Origin: Cutibacterium granulosum
GTDB taxonomy: Bacteria; Actinomycetota; Actinomycetes; Propionibacteriales; Propionibacteriaceae
Assembly: GCF_900186975.1 (NCBI RefSeq)
Contig: NZ_LT906441.1
Coordinates: 1,364,001 to 1,428,000 of the forward strand
Reading direction: 5' to 3'
Length of the DNA stretch: 64,000 nucleotides
Shown: piece after piece, positions 40,018-51,141 of the stretch
Layout of the letters: each line of letters starts with the position of its first letter
Numbering within the stretch: position 1 is the first letter of the stretch
Notes under the pieces: generated by a model
Told to the model about the DNA's origin: nothing
Databases searched by the model: none
What the model saw: the letters and a program-made list of their open reading frames with translations, nothing else
Made by a program: the position numbers and the translations under genes

Positions 40018-41490
40018 ATGATCGCTCAGATCGGGACCCTCGTGTCATGGAATCCCTGGCCGGTCGTCTCGATCGTTCTGGCCGTTGCGCTGACCGCCAC
40101 CATCGTCGGTGGATTTCTCTCGCGACGCAGGGCCGGATCGGTCGTCGAAGCCGGTCGTGACGAACTGGAACGGGATCGCACCAGGTTGGAACGGCAGATG
40201 GCCCAACGCCGTTGCGATCTCGAGGCCGATATCGAGGGGCACCGACAGTCCCTCGACACTGCACATGCGGATCGAATGGCGCTGCTCGACGAGAAGATCG
40301 AGCAGGCGGAGGTCGAGCTGAAGAAAGCTGACGACGAGCTTGTGCACATCGGTGCTCTCACTGCGGAACAGGCTCGCGAGGAGATCATGACTCGGGCGCG
40401 GGAGGAGGCCGTCCTGGAGGCCGAACAGCTGACCCGATCCGTCTTGGCCCAGGCCAGAATGAATGCCGAGGCCAAGGCCCGGGACGTCATCGCCACGGCC
40501 ATCGAGCGATATGCCGGTGAGGTGACTGCTGATTCCGTGGTGGCCGTCGTCGACCTGCCGTCCGATGCCATGAAGGGCAGGATCATCGGTCGTGAGGGCC
40601 GCAACATCCGCGCCATCGAGCAGACGACTGGTGCCACGATCATTGTCGACGACACCCCCGGCATCGTCCTGGTGAGCTGTTTCGACCCCATGCGTCGTGA
40701 AGTCGCCAAGACCACGCTGGAGCGTCTCGTCGCCGATGGCCGGATCCATCCCGGACGTATCGAGCAGGCACATCGACGAGCCGTGGAGCAGATCGAGAAC
40801 ATGTGTCTGTCGGCAGCCGACGATGCCCTCGGCCAACTCCGCATCACCCAGTTTCCCGATCCGTTGCGCCCCATCGTCGGGTCGCTGAAGTTCCGGACCT
40901 CCTACGGCCAGGACGTGTTGTCCCACAGTGTCGAGTGTGGGCGTCTGGCTGCCCAACTTGCCGCCGAGATCGGGGCGGATGCCGAGGCGTGTACCCGAGC
41001 GGCATTTCTGCACGACATCGGCAAGGCCCTCACTCCCGGTATCGAGGGACCTCATGCGGCCGTGGGCGCTGAACTGGCGCGTCGGTACGGGGAGAGTGAC
41101 GAGGTCGTCCACGCCATCGCGGCCCACCACGACGAGATACCCGTGGAATCCGTCACCGATCTCATCACCCAGGCCGCCGATGCCATCTCCGCCTCACGCC
41201 CCGGTGCCAGACGCGATTCCCTGGAGTCCCATGTCAACCGGCTGGAGGAGATGGAGACCCTTGCGCAATCCCACAGCGGGGTACAGCGGGCAGTCGCCGT
41301 CCAGGCGGGGCGAGAACTGCGTGTCATGGTCGATCCCGAGGAGATCGACGATCTGGCAGCTCGAGAGCTGGCCCGCTCCATCGTCGCCGAGGTGGCGGAT
41401 CGAGTTGTCGTACCGGGCCAGGTACGGGTCATCGTCATTCGGGAGACTCGTGCCGTGGAGGTCATCGGCCAATCCGGGCCGCGCGACTGA
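40018..41490 (+). CDS. rny: Ribonuclease Y
   Basis: A 490-residue membrane-anchored endoribonuclease. An N-terminal helix (VVSIVLAVALTATIVGGFL) is followed by a long charged coiled coil (about residues 45-170), a KH domain with GRIIGREGRNIRAIE, and an HD domain (HDIGKALT, AIAAHHDEIP). It probably starts bulk mRNA decay at the membrane. Start at ATG 40018 with GAAGGGG upstream. Slightly shorter than Bacillus RNase Y. Confidence 0.93.
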   Translation: MIAQIGTLVSWNPWPVVSIVLAVALTATIVGGFLSRRRAGSVVEAGRDELERDRTRLERQMAQRRCDLEADIEGHRQSLDTAHADRMALLDEKIEQAEVELKKADDELVHIGALTAEQAREEIMTRAREEAVLEAEQLTRSVLAQARMNAEAKARDVIATAIERYAGEVTADSVVAVVDLPSDAMKGRIIGREGRNIRAIEQTTGATIIVDDTPGIVLVSCFDPMRREVAKTTLERLVADGRIHPGRIEQAHRRAVEQIENMCLSAADDALGQLRITQFPDPLRPIVGSLKFRTSYGQDVLSHSVECGRLAAQLAAEIGADAEACTRAAFLHDIGKALTPGIEGPHAAVGAELARRYGESDEVVHAIAAHHDEIPVESVTDLITQAADAISASRPGARRDSLESHVNRLEEMETLAQSHSGVQRAVAVQAGRELRVMVDPEEIDDLAARELARSIVAEVADRVVVPGQVRVIVIRETRAVEVIGQSGPRD

Positions 41491-41683
41491 GATGCCTGCC
41501 TCTCAGTGACCATGCTGTTGTCAGATGGGAACAAGCGGGATTTCCCTCATGTGTCACACCGGGTCATCCCACGCCGGCGGGGGCGAAGCAGTCGAAGCGC
41601 ATGTGTGCTGCTTGGCCCCTCGGGCCCGGTGGTACATGCCCTCGGCGTACTGCTGCGTCCCGAATCACAGGTCGTAGGCGCCC

Positions 41684-41717
41684 CAGAGGTGGATTCCCCT
41701 CAGAGGTGGATTCCCCA
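41684..41717. repeat. 17-bp tandem duplication at the end of the epimerase gene
   Basis: CAGAGGTGGATTCCCC plus one base occurs twice in tandem (41684-41700, 41701-41717), differing only in the last base. The second copy forms the last codons and stop of the epimerase gene and the first lies just past the stop, so the duplication is neutral for the protein. Confidence 0.85.
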
Positions 41718-42602
41718 CCTCATCTCGACGCCTGATCCAGGCTCCAGGCGCAACATCGAATCATGGGTGGGGCCCTCATTGAAGGCATCCGGTCCGCACG
41801 TCATGGGCTCGACGGCAAGGCTCGAGCGGTCGTCGGGGGTGTAGATCTGTACCCATCCGAAATGTTCGTCCGCCCACAGAACGCGACGCTCGTCCCCACA
41901 TCTCAGCTGTATCTGCCATGATCCACCAGGGCCTCCGGTGAAGGCAGTGTCCAGATGTCGCTCGCCAAGAGTGGTGTCGCTCAGATCCGTCGAGCCCTGC
42001 ACCGTGGCAACTTCCACCGGGAGCAGACGCTCATCGACCACGGCACACGTGCGGAACGGGGAGCTCACCTGCCACTGATCGATCGAGCCGGTCATGACGA
42101 GGTAGGGGTGTGCGGCGTAGCCGAACGGCACAGCAGTGGTGCCCACGTTGCGTGCTGCCAGATGCACCGTCATGCCCCCGGCGTCAAGATGATGGGTGAG
42201 AAGTGCCTCCAGCATTCCAGGCCAACCGTCCTGGGGAGCGATGACCAGCCGCTGACGTACCGTGTCCTGCCCCAGCTCGACGAGGCGCCACATGGACCAC
42301 CTCGCCAGCCCGTGGATGGCGTTGCCACGCTCCACCTCATTGATGGCCAGCTGCTGGGGCTGACCATCGAAGACGTAGCGCCCGTCGCGCACCCGGTTGG
42401 GCCAGGGCAACAGGTGCTGACCGCGTGCATCCGTGGGAACTGCGTCGACTGCGGTGGGGACGATGAGATCGACACCGTCATGGCTCAGAGCACGCAGGGT
42501 TGCCCCCTGCTCGGTGACGACCGCGCAGTAGCCTCCGCCCGAGATCTCATACTGCTCGCCGGTGGGCAGCGTCGGGTGATTCTGCGCATCACTGCTGGTC
42601 AT
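41700..42602 (-). CDS. Aldose 1-epimerase family protein
   Basis: A 300-residue beta-sandwich mutarotase-like protein. The PWPNRVRDGRY motif, the NAIHGLARW segment (first catalytic His), GYAAHPYLV (second His) and the glutamate in LAVEPMTCGPDAFN fit the galactose mutarotase superfamily. It probably interconverts sugar anomers; whether the substrate is free or phosphorylated is unclear. Single gene, divergent from miaB. Confidence 0.88.
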   Translation of the reverse strand: MTSSDAQNHPTLPTGEQYEISGGGYCAVVTEQGATLRALSHDGVDLIVPTAVDAVPTDARGQHLLPWPNRVRDGRYVFDGQPQQLAINEVERGNAIHGLARWSMWRLVELGQDTVRQRLVIAPQDGWPGMLEALLTHHLDAGGMTVHLAARNVGTTAVPFGYAAHPYLVMTGSIDQWQVSSPFRTCAVVDERLLPVEVATVQGSTDLSDTTLGERHLDTAFTGGPGGSWQIQLRCGDERRVLWADEHFGWVQIYTPDDRSSLAVEPMTCGPDAFNEGPTHDSMLRLEPGSGVEMRWGIHL

Positions 42603-42664
42603 GGACCAACCCTAGCGTCTGCAATTGTGACATGGGTTCACCTGAGTCGTAGAGTTGGGCCGCC

Positions 42665-44134
42665 ATGACACGTGAAGCTGCGCCGACCTATCGGGTGGTC
42701 ACCTACGGGTGCCAGATGAATGTCCACGACTCCGAACGGATAGCCGGTCTGTTGGAGGACGCCGGCTATGTCCGCGACCCCAGACAGGACACCTTGGACC
42801 CGGCCGACGTCGTCGTCTTCAACACCTGCGCCGTCCGGGAGAACGCCGACAACCGACTCTACGGAACGCTCGGCCACATGGCTGCCGTCAAGGCCAAGCA
42901 CCCCGCCATGCAGCTGGCCGTCGGTGGGTGCATGGCTCAGAAGGACAAGGACACCGTCCTGACCAGAGCCCCGTGGGTGGACGTCGTCTTCGGCACCCAC
43001 AATGTCGGCTCCCTGCCGGAGCTGCTGTCGCGGGCTCGTGCCAACCATGAGGCCGCGATCGAGATCGAGGACGCCCTCGTGACTTTTCCCTCCAACCTGC
43101 CGACGCATCGGGACAGTGCCTACTCCGCCTGGGTGTCCATCTCCGTGGGGTGCAACAACACCTGCACCTTCTGCATCGTGCCGCAGCTGCGTGGCAAGGA
43201 GGCCGATCGACGCCCCGGCGAGATTCTGGCCGAGATCCAGGCCTTGGTCGACGAAGGTGTGCAGGAGATCACCCTGCTCGGCCAGAACGTCAACTCCTAC
43301 GGGGCCCAGTTCGGGGATCGGGGAGCATTTGCCAAGTTGTTGCGGGCCTGCGGTGAGATCGACGGGTTGGACCGGGTGCGATTCACCTCTCCCCATCCGG
43401 CGGCCTTCACCGACGACGTCATCGAGGCGATGGCCGAGACTCCCAACGTCATGCCAAGCCTGCACATGCCTCTGCAGTCCGGATCGGACGCGGTGCTGCG
43501 ACGCATGCGCCGCTCGTACCGTTCCTCAAAATTCCTCGGTATTCTCGATCGAGTGCGTGCCGCAATCCCCGAGGCCGCCATCACCACGGACATCATCGTG
43601 GGCTTCCCCGGCGAGACCGACGAGGAGTTCGAGGAGACGATGCGCATCGTCGAGCAGTCACGGTTCTCGGCGGCCTACACCTTTCAATACTCGATCCGCC
43701 CCAACACGCCGGCTGGTGTCATGACCGATCAGGTGCCCAAGGAGGTCGTCCAGGAACGCTACGAACGGCTCGTCGCCCTGGTGGACGACATGTCCTGGCA
43801 GGAGAACCAAGCCCAGCAGGGCAGGACCGTCGAGGTGATGTTCGCCGAGGGGGAGGGGCGCAAGGACAACCAGACCCATCGCATGACGGGTCGTAGCCGC
43901 GACAATCGGCTCGTACACGTCGGTCTGGGGCCCCATGACGAGGTACCCCGTCCCGGTGACCTTGCACATGTCGTCATCACCGGTGCGCATCCGCATCACC
44001 TCACCGCCGACCACGGATTGCTGGACCTGCGTCGCACTCCTGGCGGTGATGCCTGGCAGACACGTCAGGAAGCCAGCCAGGATGGTGCCCCCACAGGTGT
44101 GGACCTGGGCATGCCGAGGATTCCCCGGTCATGA
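42665..44134 (+). CDS. miaB: tRNA-2-methylthio-N6-dimethylallyladenosine synthase
   Basis: A 489-residue radical-SAM methylthiotransferase that adds the 2-methylthio group at A37 of tRNA. N-terminal Cys in YGCQMN, NTCAVRE and VGGCMAQ hold one cluster; Cys163, 167 and 170 (CNNTCTFC) hold the SAM cluster. [12 protein letters not shown] and the C-terminal TRAM region identify MiaB rather than RimO. It lies close to miaA, whose product makes its substrate. Confidence 0.96.
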   Translation: MTREAAPTYRVVTYGCQMNVHDSERIAGLLEDAGYVRDPRQDTLDPADVVVFNTCAVRENADNRLYGTLGHMAAVKAKHPAMQLAVGGCMAQKDKDTVLTRAPWVDVVFGTHNVGSLPELLSRARANHEAAIEIEDALVTFPSNLPTHRDSAYSAWVSISVGCNNTCTFCIVPQLRGKEADRRPGEILAEIQALVDEGVQEITLLGQNVNSYGAQFGDRGAFAKLLRACGEIDGLDRVRFTSPHPAAFTDDVIEAMAETPNVMPSLHMPLQSGSDAVLRRMRRSYRSSKFLGILDRVRAAIPEAAITTDIIVGFPGETDEEFEETMRIVEQSRFSAAYTFQYSIRPNTPAGVMTDQVPKEVVQERYERLVALVDDMSWQENQAQQGRTVEVMFAEGEGRKDNQTHRMTGRSRDNRLVHVGLGPHDEVPRPGDLAHVVITGAHPHHLTADHGLLDLRRTPGGDAWQTRQEASQDGAPTGVDLGMPRIPRS

Positions 44135-44211
44135 AAATCGGTGACGCGGGAGCCGCGATGACCATGAGTCCGGTGTGTTTTGAACGGACACGGCGGAACT
44201 GGTGAAAAACA

Positions 44212-44244
44212 ACGGTGGTGACGAGTCTCGCTCGTCACCACCGT
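44212..44244. terminator. Terminator between miaB and the small antitoxin-like gene
   Basis: Perfect 14-bp arms ACGGTGGTGACGAG and CTCGTCACCACCGT with a five-base loop. On the minus strand it is followed by TGTTTTTC, a U-tract, so it terminates the small minus-strand gene and probably miaB too. Confidence 0.85.
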
Positions 44245-44318
44245 GTCAACCCCCCCATGGCCCCCATTCGGAGCCTGTCGTCACCCAGTGACGGGGATGG
44301 TGTGAAGTCTCATGAACC

Positions 44319-44519
44319 TCAGAGGTCCTTGGCCTTGTCCTTGAGGAAGTCCTCGCCCTTGTCGATCTGATCGGAGGCCTTGCCACCGGTCTTGTCGTTG
44401 ATGGCGTCGCCACCCTTGTCGATGGCGTCGTTGACCTGATCCTCATGGTCGTGGGCAGCGTCCTTGAGGTCGTCCTTGTGATCGTTGATGGCATCCTTGG
44501 CCTTGTCGAGCAGTCCCAT
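44319..44519 (-). CDS. MT0933-like antitoxin family protein
   Basis: A 66-residue, highly charged, alanine/aspartate/lysine-rich protein: GLLDKAKDAINDHKDDLKDAAHDHEDQVNDA, with repeats of DKxxDxxxDK. It matches the actinobacterial MT0933 antitoxin family (PF14013) by pattern, as in Mycobacterium tuberculosis Rv0909. No toxin partner is adjacent here. It could instead be a CsbD-like stress protein. A terminator follows. Confidence 0.65.
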   Translation of the reverse strand: MGLLDKAKDAINDHKDDLKDAAHDHEDQVNDAIDKGGDAINDKTGGKASDQIDKGEDFLKDKAKDL

Positions 44520-44665
44520 ACCGTGACTCCCTTCTGTTGGTTACCCCGATTGGGGCTGACGTGTCCAGCCTTGCAGGTGGCCATGGTGTGCACAACCAGT
44601 TGGCGCTAAATTTGTCTGAGGACCGAATCCAAGTACCCGTCTCGACCCGTGCAGAGGAATTGCCA

Positions 44666-45598
44666 GTGCCACTTCCCGTCATCGCCTTGGTGGGGCCAAC
44701 GGCCAGTGGAAAGTCTGCTCTGGCCATCCAGCTCGCTCTGGCCCTTGCTCAGCACGACCACCCTGCCGAGATCGTCAATGGTGACTCGATGGTGGTCTAT
44801 CGCGGGATGGACATCGGCACGGCCAAGCCCAGCCATGATGATCGGGCCACCGTACCGCACCATCTCGTCGACATTCTCGACGTGACCCAGAGCTCATCCG
44901 TTGCGCTCATGCAGTCACGTGCCAGACAGACCTTTGTCGACCTTCGTGGTCGAGGCGTCGTACCGATCCTCGTCGGGGGCTCCGCGCTGTACTCACGGGC
45001 GATCCTGGACGAGATGACCATTCCCCCCACCGATCCTGCTGTGCGGGCGCGTCTTGAGTCAGAACTCGTCGAGGCCGGTCCACATGCTCTTCACGATCGG
45101 CTGGGTCGCCTCGATCCCCAGGCTGCCAAGGCCATTCTTCCCGGCAATGGGCGGCGTCTCGTCCGGGCCCTGGAGGTCGTCGAACTCACTGGGTCCTTCA
45201 CCGCCACCATGCCCACTGGTCGTTACGACGCGCAGGTAGCCCCCGTCATCCAGATCGGTTTGACCCTGCCACGAGAGGACATGGACCGACGCATCGCCCT
45301 GCGTGTGGAGCAGATGTGGCGCGATGGGTTCGTTGACGAGGTGCGCGCACTCCCTGATCTTCCGTGCGGGCGTACCGCCAGTCGTGCGTTGGGGTACCGT
45401 CAGATCCTGCAATTCCTCGCCGGTGAGATCAACGAGGACGAGGCTTTCGAGCAGACGATTGTGCGCACGCGTAGATTCGCCCGCAAACAACTCATGTGGT
45501 ACCGCAAGGACGACCGCATCTTCTGGGTCGATGCACTGTCACCCCATGCCGTGGGTGACGTGCTGACCCATCTTGAGGAGACGATGACTTCATGGTGA
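44666..45598 (+). CDS. miaA: tRNA dimethylallyltransferase
   Basis: A 310-residue enzyme transferring the dimethylallyl group to A37 of tRNA, the step before MiaB. The P-loop ALVGPTASGKS is at the N-terminus, NGDSMVVYRGMDIGTAKPS carries the catalytic Asp, and GRTASRALGYRQ and RTRRFARKQLMWYRKD are tRNA-binding elements. The GTG at 44666 with AGAGGA upstream gives the family length; longer starts add an unrelated leader. Overlaps dapF by seven bases. Confidence 0.93.
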   Translation: MPLPVIALVGPTASGKSALAIQLALALAQHDHPAEIVNGDSMVVYRGMDIGTAKPSHDDRATVPHHLVDILDVTQSSSVALMQSRARQTFVDLRGRGVVPILVGGSALYSRAILDEMTIPPTDPAVRARLESELVEAGPHALHDRLGRLDPQAAKAILPGNGRRLVRALEVVELTGSFTATMPTGRYDAQVAPVIQIGLTLPREDMDRRIALRVEQMWRDGFVDEVRALPDLPCGRTASRALGYRQILQFLAGEINEDEAFEQTIVRTRRFARKQLMWYRKDDRIFWVDALSPHAVGDVLTHLEETMTSW

Positions 45599-46446
45599 CG
45601 ACACGATTCATCAAGGGGCACGGAACTGGCAACGATTTCGTCATACTTCCCGATGACCGGTCGGCAGCCGCACCCAGTGCTCGTGAGATTCGCTGGCTGT
45701 GCGACCGTCGATTCGGTATCGGTGGGGACGGGCTGTTGCGTGCCCTGCCTGCGGGCGACGTCCCCCAGTGGGATGGTGACCCCGATCTGTGGTTCATGGA
45801 CTACTACAACGCAGACGGCTCGGTGGCGCAGATGTGCGGTAACGGGCTACGGGTCTTCGCACGATTCCTGCGCACCGAGGGACTCATCGACGGCGACGAG
45901 GCCGAGGTGGCGACCCGGTCCGGGGTCAAACGGGTGCGGCTGTTCGATGACGGCACGGTACGCGCCGAGCTGGGACCGGTGCAGGTGGGCGATGAACTGG
46001 TGAGCATCTCCACCACCGGGCATTCCTGCCCAGCCCGTCCGGCAGATGTCGGCAACCCCCATGCCGTCGTGGTCCTTGACGACCACGAATCGGTGACTGG
46101 GATGGACCTCACCTCAGCACCGGCGTGGTCGCCTGCCGAGGCTTTTCCCGAAGGAGTCAACGTCGAGTTCGTCCGCCAGGTGGGGCCGACACATGTCCAG
46201 ATGCGAGTCTTCGAGCGTGGCGTAGGGGAGACGCTGTCGTGTGGGACGGGAACTGTCGCCGTGGCCGCTGTCATGGCCCGCCGTACTGGAGATCTCGGTC
46301 CGTGGCGCGTCGACGTGCCCGGCGGGCGCATCACCGTCGAACTTGCGCAATCGCAGAACGGCGAGGTGCTGGCGAGTCTCACGGGCCCTGCCGTGCTGGT
46401 GGCCCAGGGAGAGGTGCACATTCCCGATGAAGCGGTGAGCCGATGA
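45592..46446 (+). CDS. dapF: Diaminopimelate epimerase
   Basis: A 284-residue PLP-independent epimerase turning LL- into meso-diaminopimelate for lysine and peptidoglycan. The two active-site Cys are Cys82 ([12 protein letters not shown]) and Cys217 ([13 protein letters not shown]). [10 protein letters not shown] opens the protein. Overlaps miaA upstream and hflX downstream (ATGA). Confidence 0.96.
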   Translation: MVTTRFIKGHGTGNDFVILPDDRSAAAPSAREIRWLCDRRFGIGGDGLLRALPAGDVPQWDGDPDLWFMDYYNADGSVAQMCGNGLRVFARFLRTEGLIDGDEAEVATRSGVKRVRLFDDGTVRAELGPVQVGDELVSISTTGHSCPARPADVGNPHAVVVLDDHESVTGMDLTSAPAWSPAEAFPEGVNVEFVRQVGPTHVQMRVFERGVGETLSCGTGTVAVAAVMARRTGDLGPWRVDVPGGRITVELAQSQNGEVLASLTGPAVLVAQGEVHIPDEAVSR

Positions 46447-47900
46447 CCACTCAGCACGAGTCACCGGATTTCCCCTTCGGTGACGTGGCTGCCCCAGACG
46501 ACCAGCGGGACCCGGACGGTGACCAGTTCGATCTTGCGGCACGGCTCTCGCTCACCCGAGTTCCCGGCATGTCGACCGATCTGTCCGACATCAGCGAGGT
46601 CGAGTACCGGCAGCTGCGTCTGGAGCGTGTCGTCCTGGTGTCGGTGTGGACCACCGGCACCGTTCAGGATGCCGAGAACGCCATGCTCGAACTCAAGGCG
46701 CTGGCCGAGACCGCTGGATCACAGGTGCTGGAAGGGATCGTCCAACGTCGGGACGTTCCCGATCCCGCCACCTACCTGGGCAGTGGCAAGGTACGCGAAT
46801 TGGCAGACCTGGTCCGTGCCACCGGTGCCGACACCGTCATCTGTGACGGCGAACTCACCGCAGCCCAGCTGCGCAACCTCGAGGACCGGGTGGGAGTCAA
46901 GGTCGTGGATCGCACGGCCCTCATCCTCGACATCTTCGCCCAACATGCTCGCAGTACCGAGGGCAAGACCCAGGTGGAACTTGCCCAACTCACCTATCTG
47001 AAACAGCGGCTGCGTGGTTGGGGGCAGAGTCTCTCCCGTCAGGCTGGTGGTCGAGCTGCCGGCGGCGCCGGTATCGGCGGTCGTGGTCCGGGTGAGACGC
47101 GTATCGAGACCGATCGACGTCGGATCGGCCATCGGATCACGGTGCTGCGGCGACGTCTCCGGCAGATGGATTCCACACGAGCCACCACTCGAGCTCGTCG
47201 CGAGCGTGATCGCATTCCGTCGGTGGCCATCGTGGGCTACACCAATGCTGGAAAGTCGTCCCTGCTCAATCGGCTCACCGGAGTCGGTGTCCTTGTCGAG
47301 GACGCCCTGTTCGCCACCTTGGACCCGACGACGCGGCGCACCACCACCCAGGACGGTCGGGTCTACACCCTCACCGACACGGTGGGTTTCGTGCGGCACC
47401 TTCCCCACGACCTCGTCGAGGCGTTCAAGTCGACCTTGGAGGAGACCGCTGGAGCAGATGTCCTCGTCCACCTCGTCGATGCATCCGATCCCGATCCTGT
47501 CGGACAGATCATTGCGGTACGGGACGTGTTGCGATCGCTGCAGGACAAACCACAGTCTTCCGAGATTTCTCAGGTCCCGGAGATCCTCGTCTTCAACAAG
47601 ATCGATCTTATCGATGAGGTGACCCTGGCAGGGCTGAGGGCCAGCCGCCCGCGTGCGCGGTTCATCAGCACGCGTACCGGGGAGGGTGTGGACGAGCTCA
47701 TCTCCCAGATCGAGCAGGCCCTGCCCACTCCCCAGGAACGAGTGGACGTCGTCATCCCGTACTCCCGCGGGGACCTCGTCGATCGAATTCACAAACATGG
47801 CACGATCCATGAGCTGGAGCATGGTGTGCAGGGAACCCACGTCATTGCTGATCTGCATCCTGGGCTGGCAGCCGAGGTTCGTGCGGTGGGGGGCCGGTGA
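46443..47900 (+). CDS. hflX: Ribosome-associated GTPase HflX
   Basis: A 485-residue GTPase that splits stalled ribosomes under stress. The N-terminal HflX domain ([14 protein letters not shown]), a glycine-rich linker ([17 protein letters not shown]) and the G domain are seen: G1 [11 protein letters not shown]3 DTVGFV, G4 NKID. It keeps the usual dapF-hflX-dinG neighbourhood and overlaps both neighbours. Confidence 0.95.
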   Translation: MTTQHESPDFPFGDVAAPDDQRDPDGDQFDLAARLSLTRVPGMSTDLSDISEVEYRQLRLERVVLVSVWTTGTVQDAENAMLELKALAETAGSQVLEGIVQRRDVPDPATYLGSGKVRELADLVRATGADTVICDGELTAAQLRNLEDRVGVKVVDRTALILDIFAQHARSTEGKTQVELAQLTYLKQRLRGWGQSLSRQAGGRAAGGAGIGGRGPGETRIETDRRRIGHRITVLRRRLRQMDSTRATTRARRERDRIPSVAIVGYTNAGKSSLLNRLTGVGVLVEDALFATLDPTTRRTTTQDGRVYTLTDTVGFVRHLPHDLVEAFKSTLEETAGADVLVHLVDASDPDPVGQIIAVRDVLRSLQDKPQSSEISQVPEILVFNKIDLIDEVTLAGLRASRPRARFISTRTGEGVDELISQIEQALPTPQERVDVVIPYSRGDLVDRIHKHGTIHELEHGVQGTHVIADLHPGLAAEVRAVGGR

Positions 47901-49918
47901 TGTCTGCTCACGAGGAGTCCGCCCGCATACTGTCGGTGGCGGTTGATGCCATCGGCGGAACGCCGCGCTCTGGCCAGGTGGAGATGGCCCAAGCCGTGGA
48001 TCGGGCAATTGACGAGGAGATCCACCTGCTCGTGCAGGCCGGTACCGGTACTGGAAAATCGTTGGGCTACCTTGCCCCAACCATTGCCCATGCCGTGTTG
48101 GACGATGAGGCCGTGGTGGTGGCGACGGCAACCTTGGCGCTGCAGGCTCAGTTGGCGGACAAGGACATCCCGGCCGCCCTCACCGCAGCCGAGAAGGTCC
48201 TGCCACGTCGACCGCGAACCGCAGTCCTCAAGGGCCGACACAACCATGCGTGTCTGCACAAGGTGCGTGGTGGTTCTTCTCGTCCGGATCAGGACATGCT
48301 GCTCGACGACGCCGGGTCGTCCGCAGCTGGATCAGCCGGCAAGGGCACCGATCAGGCCAGTGAACTCGGTGCCGAGGTCGTTGCCTTGCGGCAGTGGGCC
48401 GAGCAGCAGGCGGAGGAGAACGGGGTGGGCGATCGGGACGACGCGCCCGCCCACAGTCAGCAGGCGTGGGATCAGGTCTCGATGCGTGCCAACGAGTGCC
48501 TGGGGGCGCAGAACTGCCCGTTCGGGCCACAGTGCCTGGCTGAACGTGCCCGGGAACGGGCCCGTGATGCCGACATCGTCGTCACGAATCACGCGATGCT
48601 CGCCATTGACGCCATGAATGGTGGCACCCTGCTGCCCGAGCACGACGTGGTGGTCATTGACGAGGCGCATGAGGTCGCTGACCGGTTCACCGGTGCTGCC
48701 TCGGTCGATCTGTGGCCGGGACGCCTCTCGACGGTCGCAAGGCAAGGCCTCACTTGGCTTGACGATGATCTCGGTGCCGATCTGCTTGATCAGGTCGATG
48801 TGTTGCACGAAGCGTTGGAGGCCACTCGGCCAGGACGTATCACCGATCCACGGTCCCAGTTGCTCATCGCCACGACGACGTTGCGAGGACTGACTCGTCA
48901 GGCGCTGTCGGTGATGAATCCGCAGGACGAGGACGAGAAATCCGATCCGGATCGGGTGCAGGCCCATGCCGCCATGCGGGAGATCTTCGAGATCACGGAC
49001 CGTGTCTGTGCTCTCCGAACCGAGGACGTCGTGTGGGTGTCGGAGTCCGAACGAGGTGAACGCAGCGTCCACGTGGCACCGTTGAGTGTGTCCGGCCTGC
49101 TGAGGCAGCACGTCCTGACGGCTGCGACGACGATTCTCACATCGGCGACCTTGAAGATCGGTGGGGAGCTGGGTCCGGCGGCGCGTGATGTGGGACTCAG
49201 CTCGGAGGAGTACATTGCCGACGAGGCCCCGGAGGTCATGGAGACCCAATTGGGGTGGCGGGGCCTGGACGTGGGTTCGCCATTCGACTACGCACGGCAG
49301 GGGATCATGTTCGTGGGACGCTCCCTGCCCAGACCCGGGCGGGACCAGATGCCCCATGAGGTGCTGGATGCCCTGGTGCAGCTCGTCCAGGCAGCAGGAG
49401 GGCGGACCCTCGGACTGTTCGCATCGCAGCGCAATGCCGAGGCAGCCGCACAGTATGTTCGCGAGCACTTGCACGATCTGACGATCCTGCGGCAAGGGGA
49501 GGGGCATCTCGCCGAATTGACTCGCCGATTCATTGCTGAACCGCAGACCTGCCTGTTTGGAACGATGTCACTGTGGCAGGGGGTCGATGTGCCCGGCGAC
49601 ACGTGTCGCCTGGTGGTCATCGACAAGATTCCATTCCCGCGTCCGGATGATCCGTTGGTGCTGGCGCGTAGTCAAGCTGTCGAGGAGGCAGGCGGGAACG
49701 GGTTCATGGCGATTTCCGCGCGGCGAGCTGCACTGCTGCTTGCTCAGGGGGCTGGACGACTCATTCGTCGATCCGACGACCGGGGAGTCGTGGCAGTTCT
49801 GGATCCCCGGCTTTCCACGGCGCGATACGCGGGATATCTGCGCAAGTCGATGCCACAGTTCTGGATGACGACGGATCTGTCGACAACACTTGCAGCCTTG
49901 CGACGACTCGGTCAGTAG
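47897..49918 (+). CDS. dinG: DinG-type ATP-dependent DNA helicase
   Basis: A 673-residue XPD/DinG superfamily 2 helicase. Motif I is QAGTGTGKS, motif II DEAH, and motif [11 protein letters not shown]. Four Cys between motifs I and II ([22 protein letters not shown]) should bind a [4Fe-4S] cluster. Such helicases unwind D-loops, R-loops or G-quadruplexes. Starts at GTG 47897 or ATG 47900, overlapping the hflX stop; convergent with lexA. Confidence 0.9.
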   Translation: MMSAHEESARILSVAVDAIGGTPRSGQVEMAQAVDRAIDEEIHLLVQAGTGTGKSLGYLAPTIAHAVLDDEAVVVATATLALQAQLADKDIPAALTAAEKVLPRRPRTAVLKGRHNHACLHKVRGGSSRPDQDMLLDDAGSSAAGSAGKGTDQASELGAEVVALRQWAEQQAEENGVGDRDDAPAHSQQAWDQVSMRANECLGAQNCPFGPQCLAERARERARDADIVVTNHAMLAIDAMNGGTLLPEHDVVVIDEAHEVADRFTGAASVDLWPGRLSTVARQGLTWLDDDLGADLLDQVDVLHEALEATRPGRITDPRSQLLIATTTLRGLTRQALSVMNPQDEDEKSDPDRVQAHAAMREIFEITDRVCALRTEDVVWVSESERGERSVHVAPLSVSGLLRQHVLTAATTILTSATLKIGGELGPAARDVGLSSEEYIADEAPEVMETQLGWRGLDVGSPFDYARQGIMFVGRSLPRPGRDQMPHEVLDALVQLVQAAGGRTLGLFASQRNAEAAAQYVREHLHDLTILRQGEGHLAELTRRFIAEPQTCLFGTMSLWQGVDVPGDTCRLVVIDKIPFPRPDDPLVLARSQAVEEAGGNGFMAISARRAALLLAQGAGRLIRRSDDRGVVAVLDPRLSTARYAGYLRKSMPQFWMTTDLSTTLAALRRLGQ

Positions 49919-50090
49919 GCGGCAGATCAACGGCACATGGTGACGCTGCACCAACTACACCATTGGCCGGTCATCGCTTGGACGGTCACGACTCGGTCGG
50001 GCAAACCGTCAACCCCAGTGTCTCGGTCACCCTTCGTATCGTGATCTCTCCCAGTTGTGGCCTTGCCGGTACTGGGTGCCAGATCGCGGG

Positions 50091-50813
50091 TCAGATCCGG
50101 CGCATGACGGCGACCACCTTGCCCATGATGCTGGCATGGTCACCGTCGATGGGAGAGTAGGCGGGATTGCGTGGCAGCAGCCAGGTGTGCCCAGAGTGTT
50201 GGGAGAGCATCTTGACGGTCGCCTCGTCGTCGATGAGTGCTGCAACGATCTCACCGTTCTCGGCTTGCTGCTGTTGGCGCACGATCACCCAGTCCCCGTC
50301 GCAGATTGCTGCGTCGATCATGGAGTCACCGTGAACCTCCAGCATGAAATGCGTACCGTGACCGAGCAACTGGGTGGGTACGGCCATGGTGTCCTCAACG
50401 CTCTGCTCGGCAAGGATCGGGGCGCCAGCCGCAATTCGACCGACGAGCGGCACGGTGATCGAGTCGGCATCACCCCCGTCGCTCACGGGGATGGAATGTG
50501 TGGTGATCGGTGCGGGGCGGTTGTGCCCCACGATCTCCAGTGCCCGTGGTCGCCTGGGATCGCGCCGGATGAATCCCTTGTCTTCCAGAGCCCTGAGCTG
50601 GTAGTGCACTGACGATGTGCTGGAGAGGCCAACCTGGTCGGCGATCTCGCGCACGCTCGGCGGGTACCCGCGCTCATCAACGTTGGTGACGATGAACTCG
50701 TAGACCTTGCGCTGGCGCGGTGTGAGGATCGCCGGATCTGGTACGACGTCACCGGGCGCCGGGACAGGTGTCGTCCCAGCCAGTTGTCGATGGGGGTGCT
50801 CGTGCTGCTCCAT
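50091..50813 (-). CDS. lexA: SOS repressor LexA
   Basis: A 240-residue repressor-protease. The N-terminal winged helix ([42 protein letters not shown]) binds SOS boxes. The cleavage site is Ala129-Gly130 in RIAAGAPI, and the Ser164/Lys201 dyad lies in VHGDSMIDA and DEATVKML. A LexA box lies 35 bases upstream, showing autoregulation. Length and motifs are standard for actinobacteria. Confidence 0.97.
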   Translation of the reverse strand: MEQHEHPHRQLAGTTPVPAPGDVVPDPAILTPRQRKVYEFIVTNVDERGYPPSVREIADQVGLSSTSSVHYQLRALEDKGFIRRDPRRPRALEIVGHNRPAPITTHSIPVSDGGDADSITVPLVGRIAAGAPILAEQSVEDTMAVPTQLLGHGTHFMLEVHGDSMIDAAICDGDWVIVRQQQQAENGEIVAALIDDEATVKMLSQHSGHTWLLPRNPAYSPIDGDHASIMGKVVAVMRRI

Positions 50814-50847
50814 GACATCAAGGGTAATCGATCATCCCCCGGCAAAG

Positions 50848-50862
50848 CAAACATGTGTTCGA
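50848..50862. promoter_or_regulatory. LexA box upstream of lexA
   Basis: Read on the minus strand it is TCGAACACATGTTTG, sharing 13 consecutive bases (TCGAACACATGTT) with the recA box. It lies 35 bases before lexA. Confidence 0.85.
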
Positions 50863-51000
50863 TCCTGCGCATGAGTGCTTTCCCGGAATGTCTCACTGGA
50901 GTGTGAACCTGCTTTCGAACCCAGGAGATCGTTTCCGCCACCCAATGGTGCTGGTTCCGGGGGGTGGCGAGAGATGCAAGGTCGCCGCATCTTGCGTCTG

Positions 51001-51016
51001 CCGAATAGATGTTCTA
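51001..51016. promoter_or_regulatory. Second, weaker LexA-like box in the lexA divergent region
   Basis: CCGAATAGATGTTCTA keeps CGAA and GTTC half-sites with the correct spacing. It lies 126 bases before the small plus-strand membrane-protein gene, so it may put that gene under SOS control. Confidence 0.6.
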
Positions 51017-51141
51017 ATCTTCAATCGCAAAGACGTTCGATGCTGAGTCGGATGTCCCGTCTGAATTGACTGTGGCGCATGGTGCCGAAGTGACGTGTTG
51101 GCGTGTGACAGCTGCTTTCGTGGCAACGAGGAAGGTGTGCA

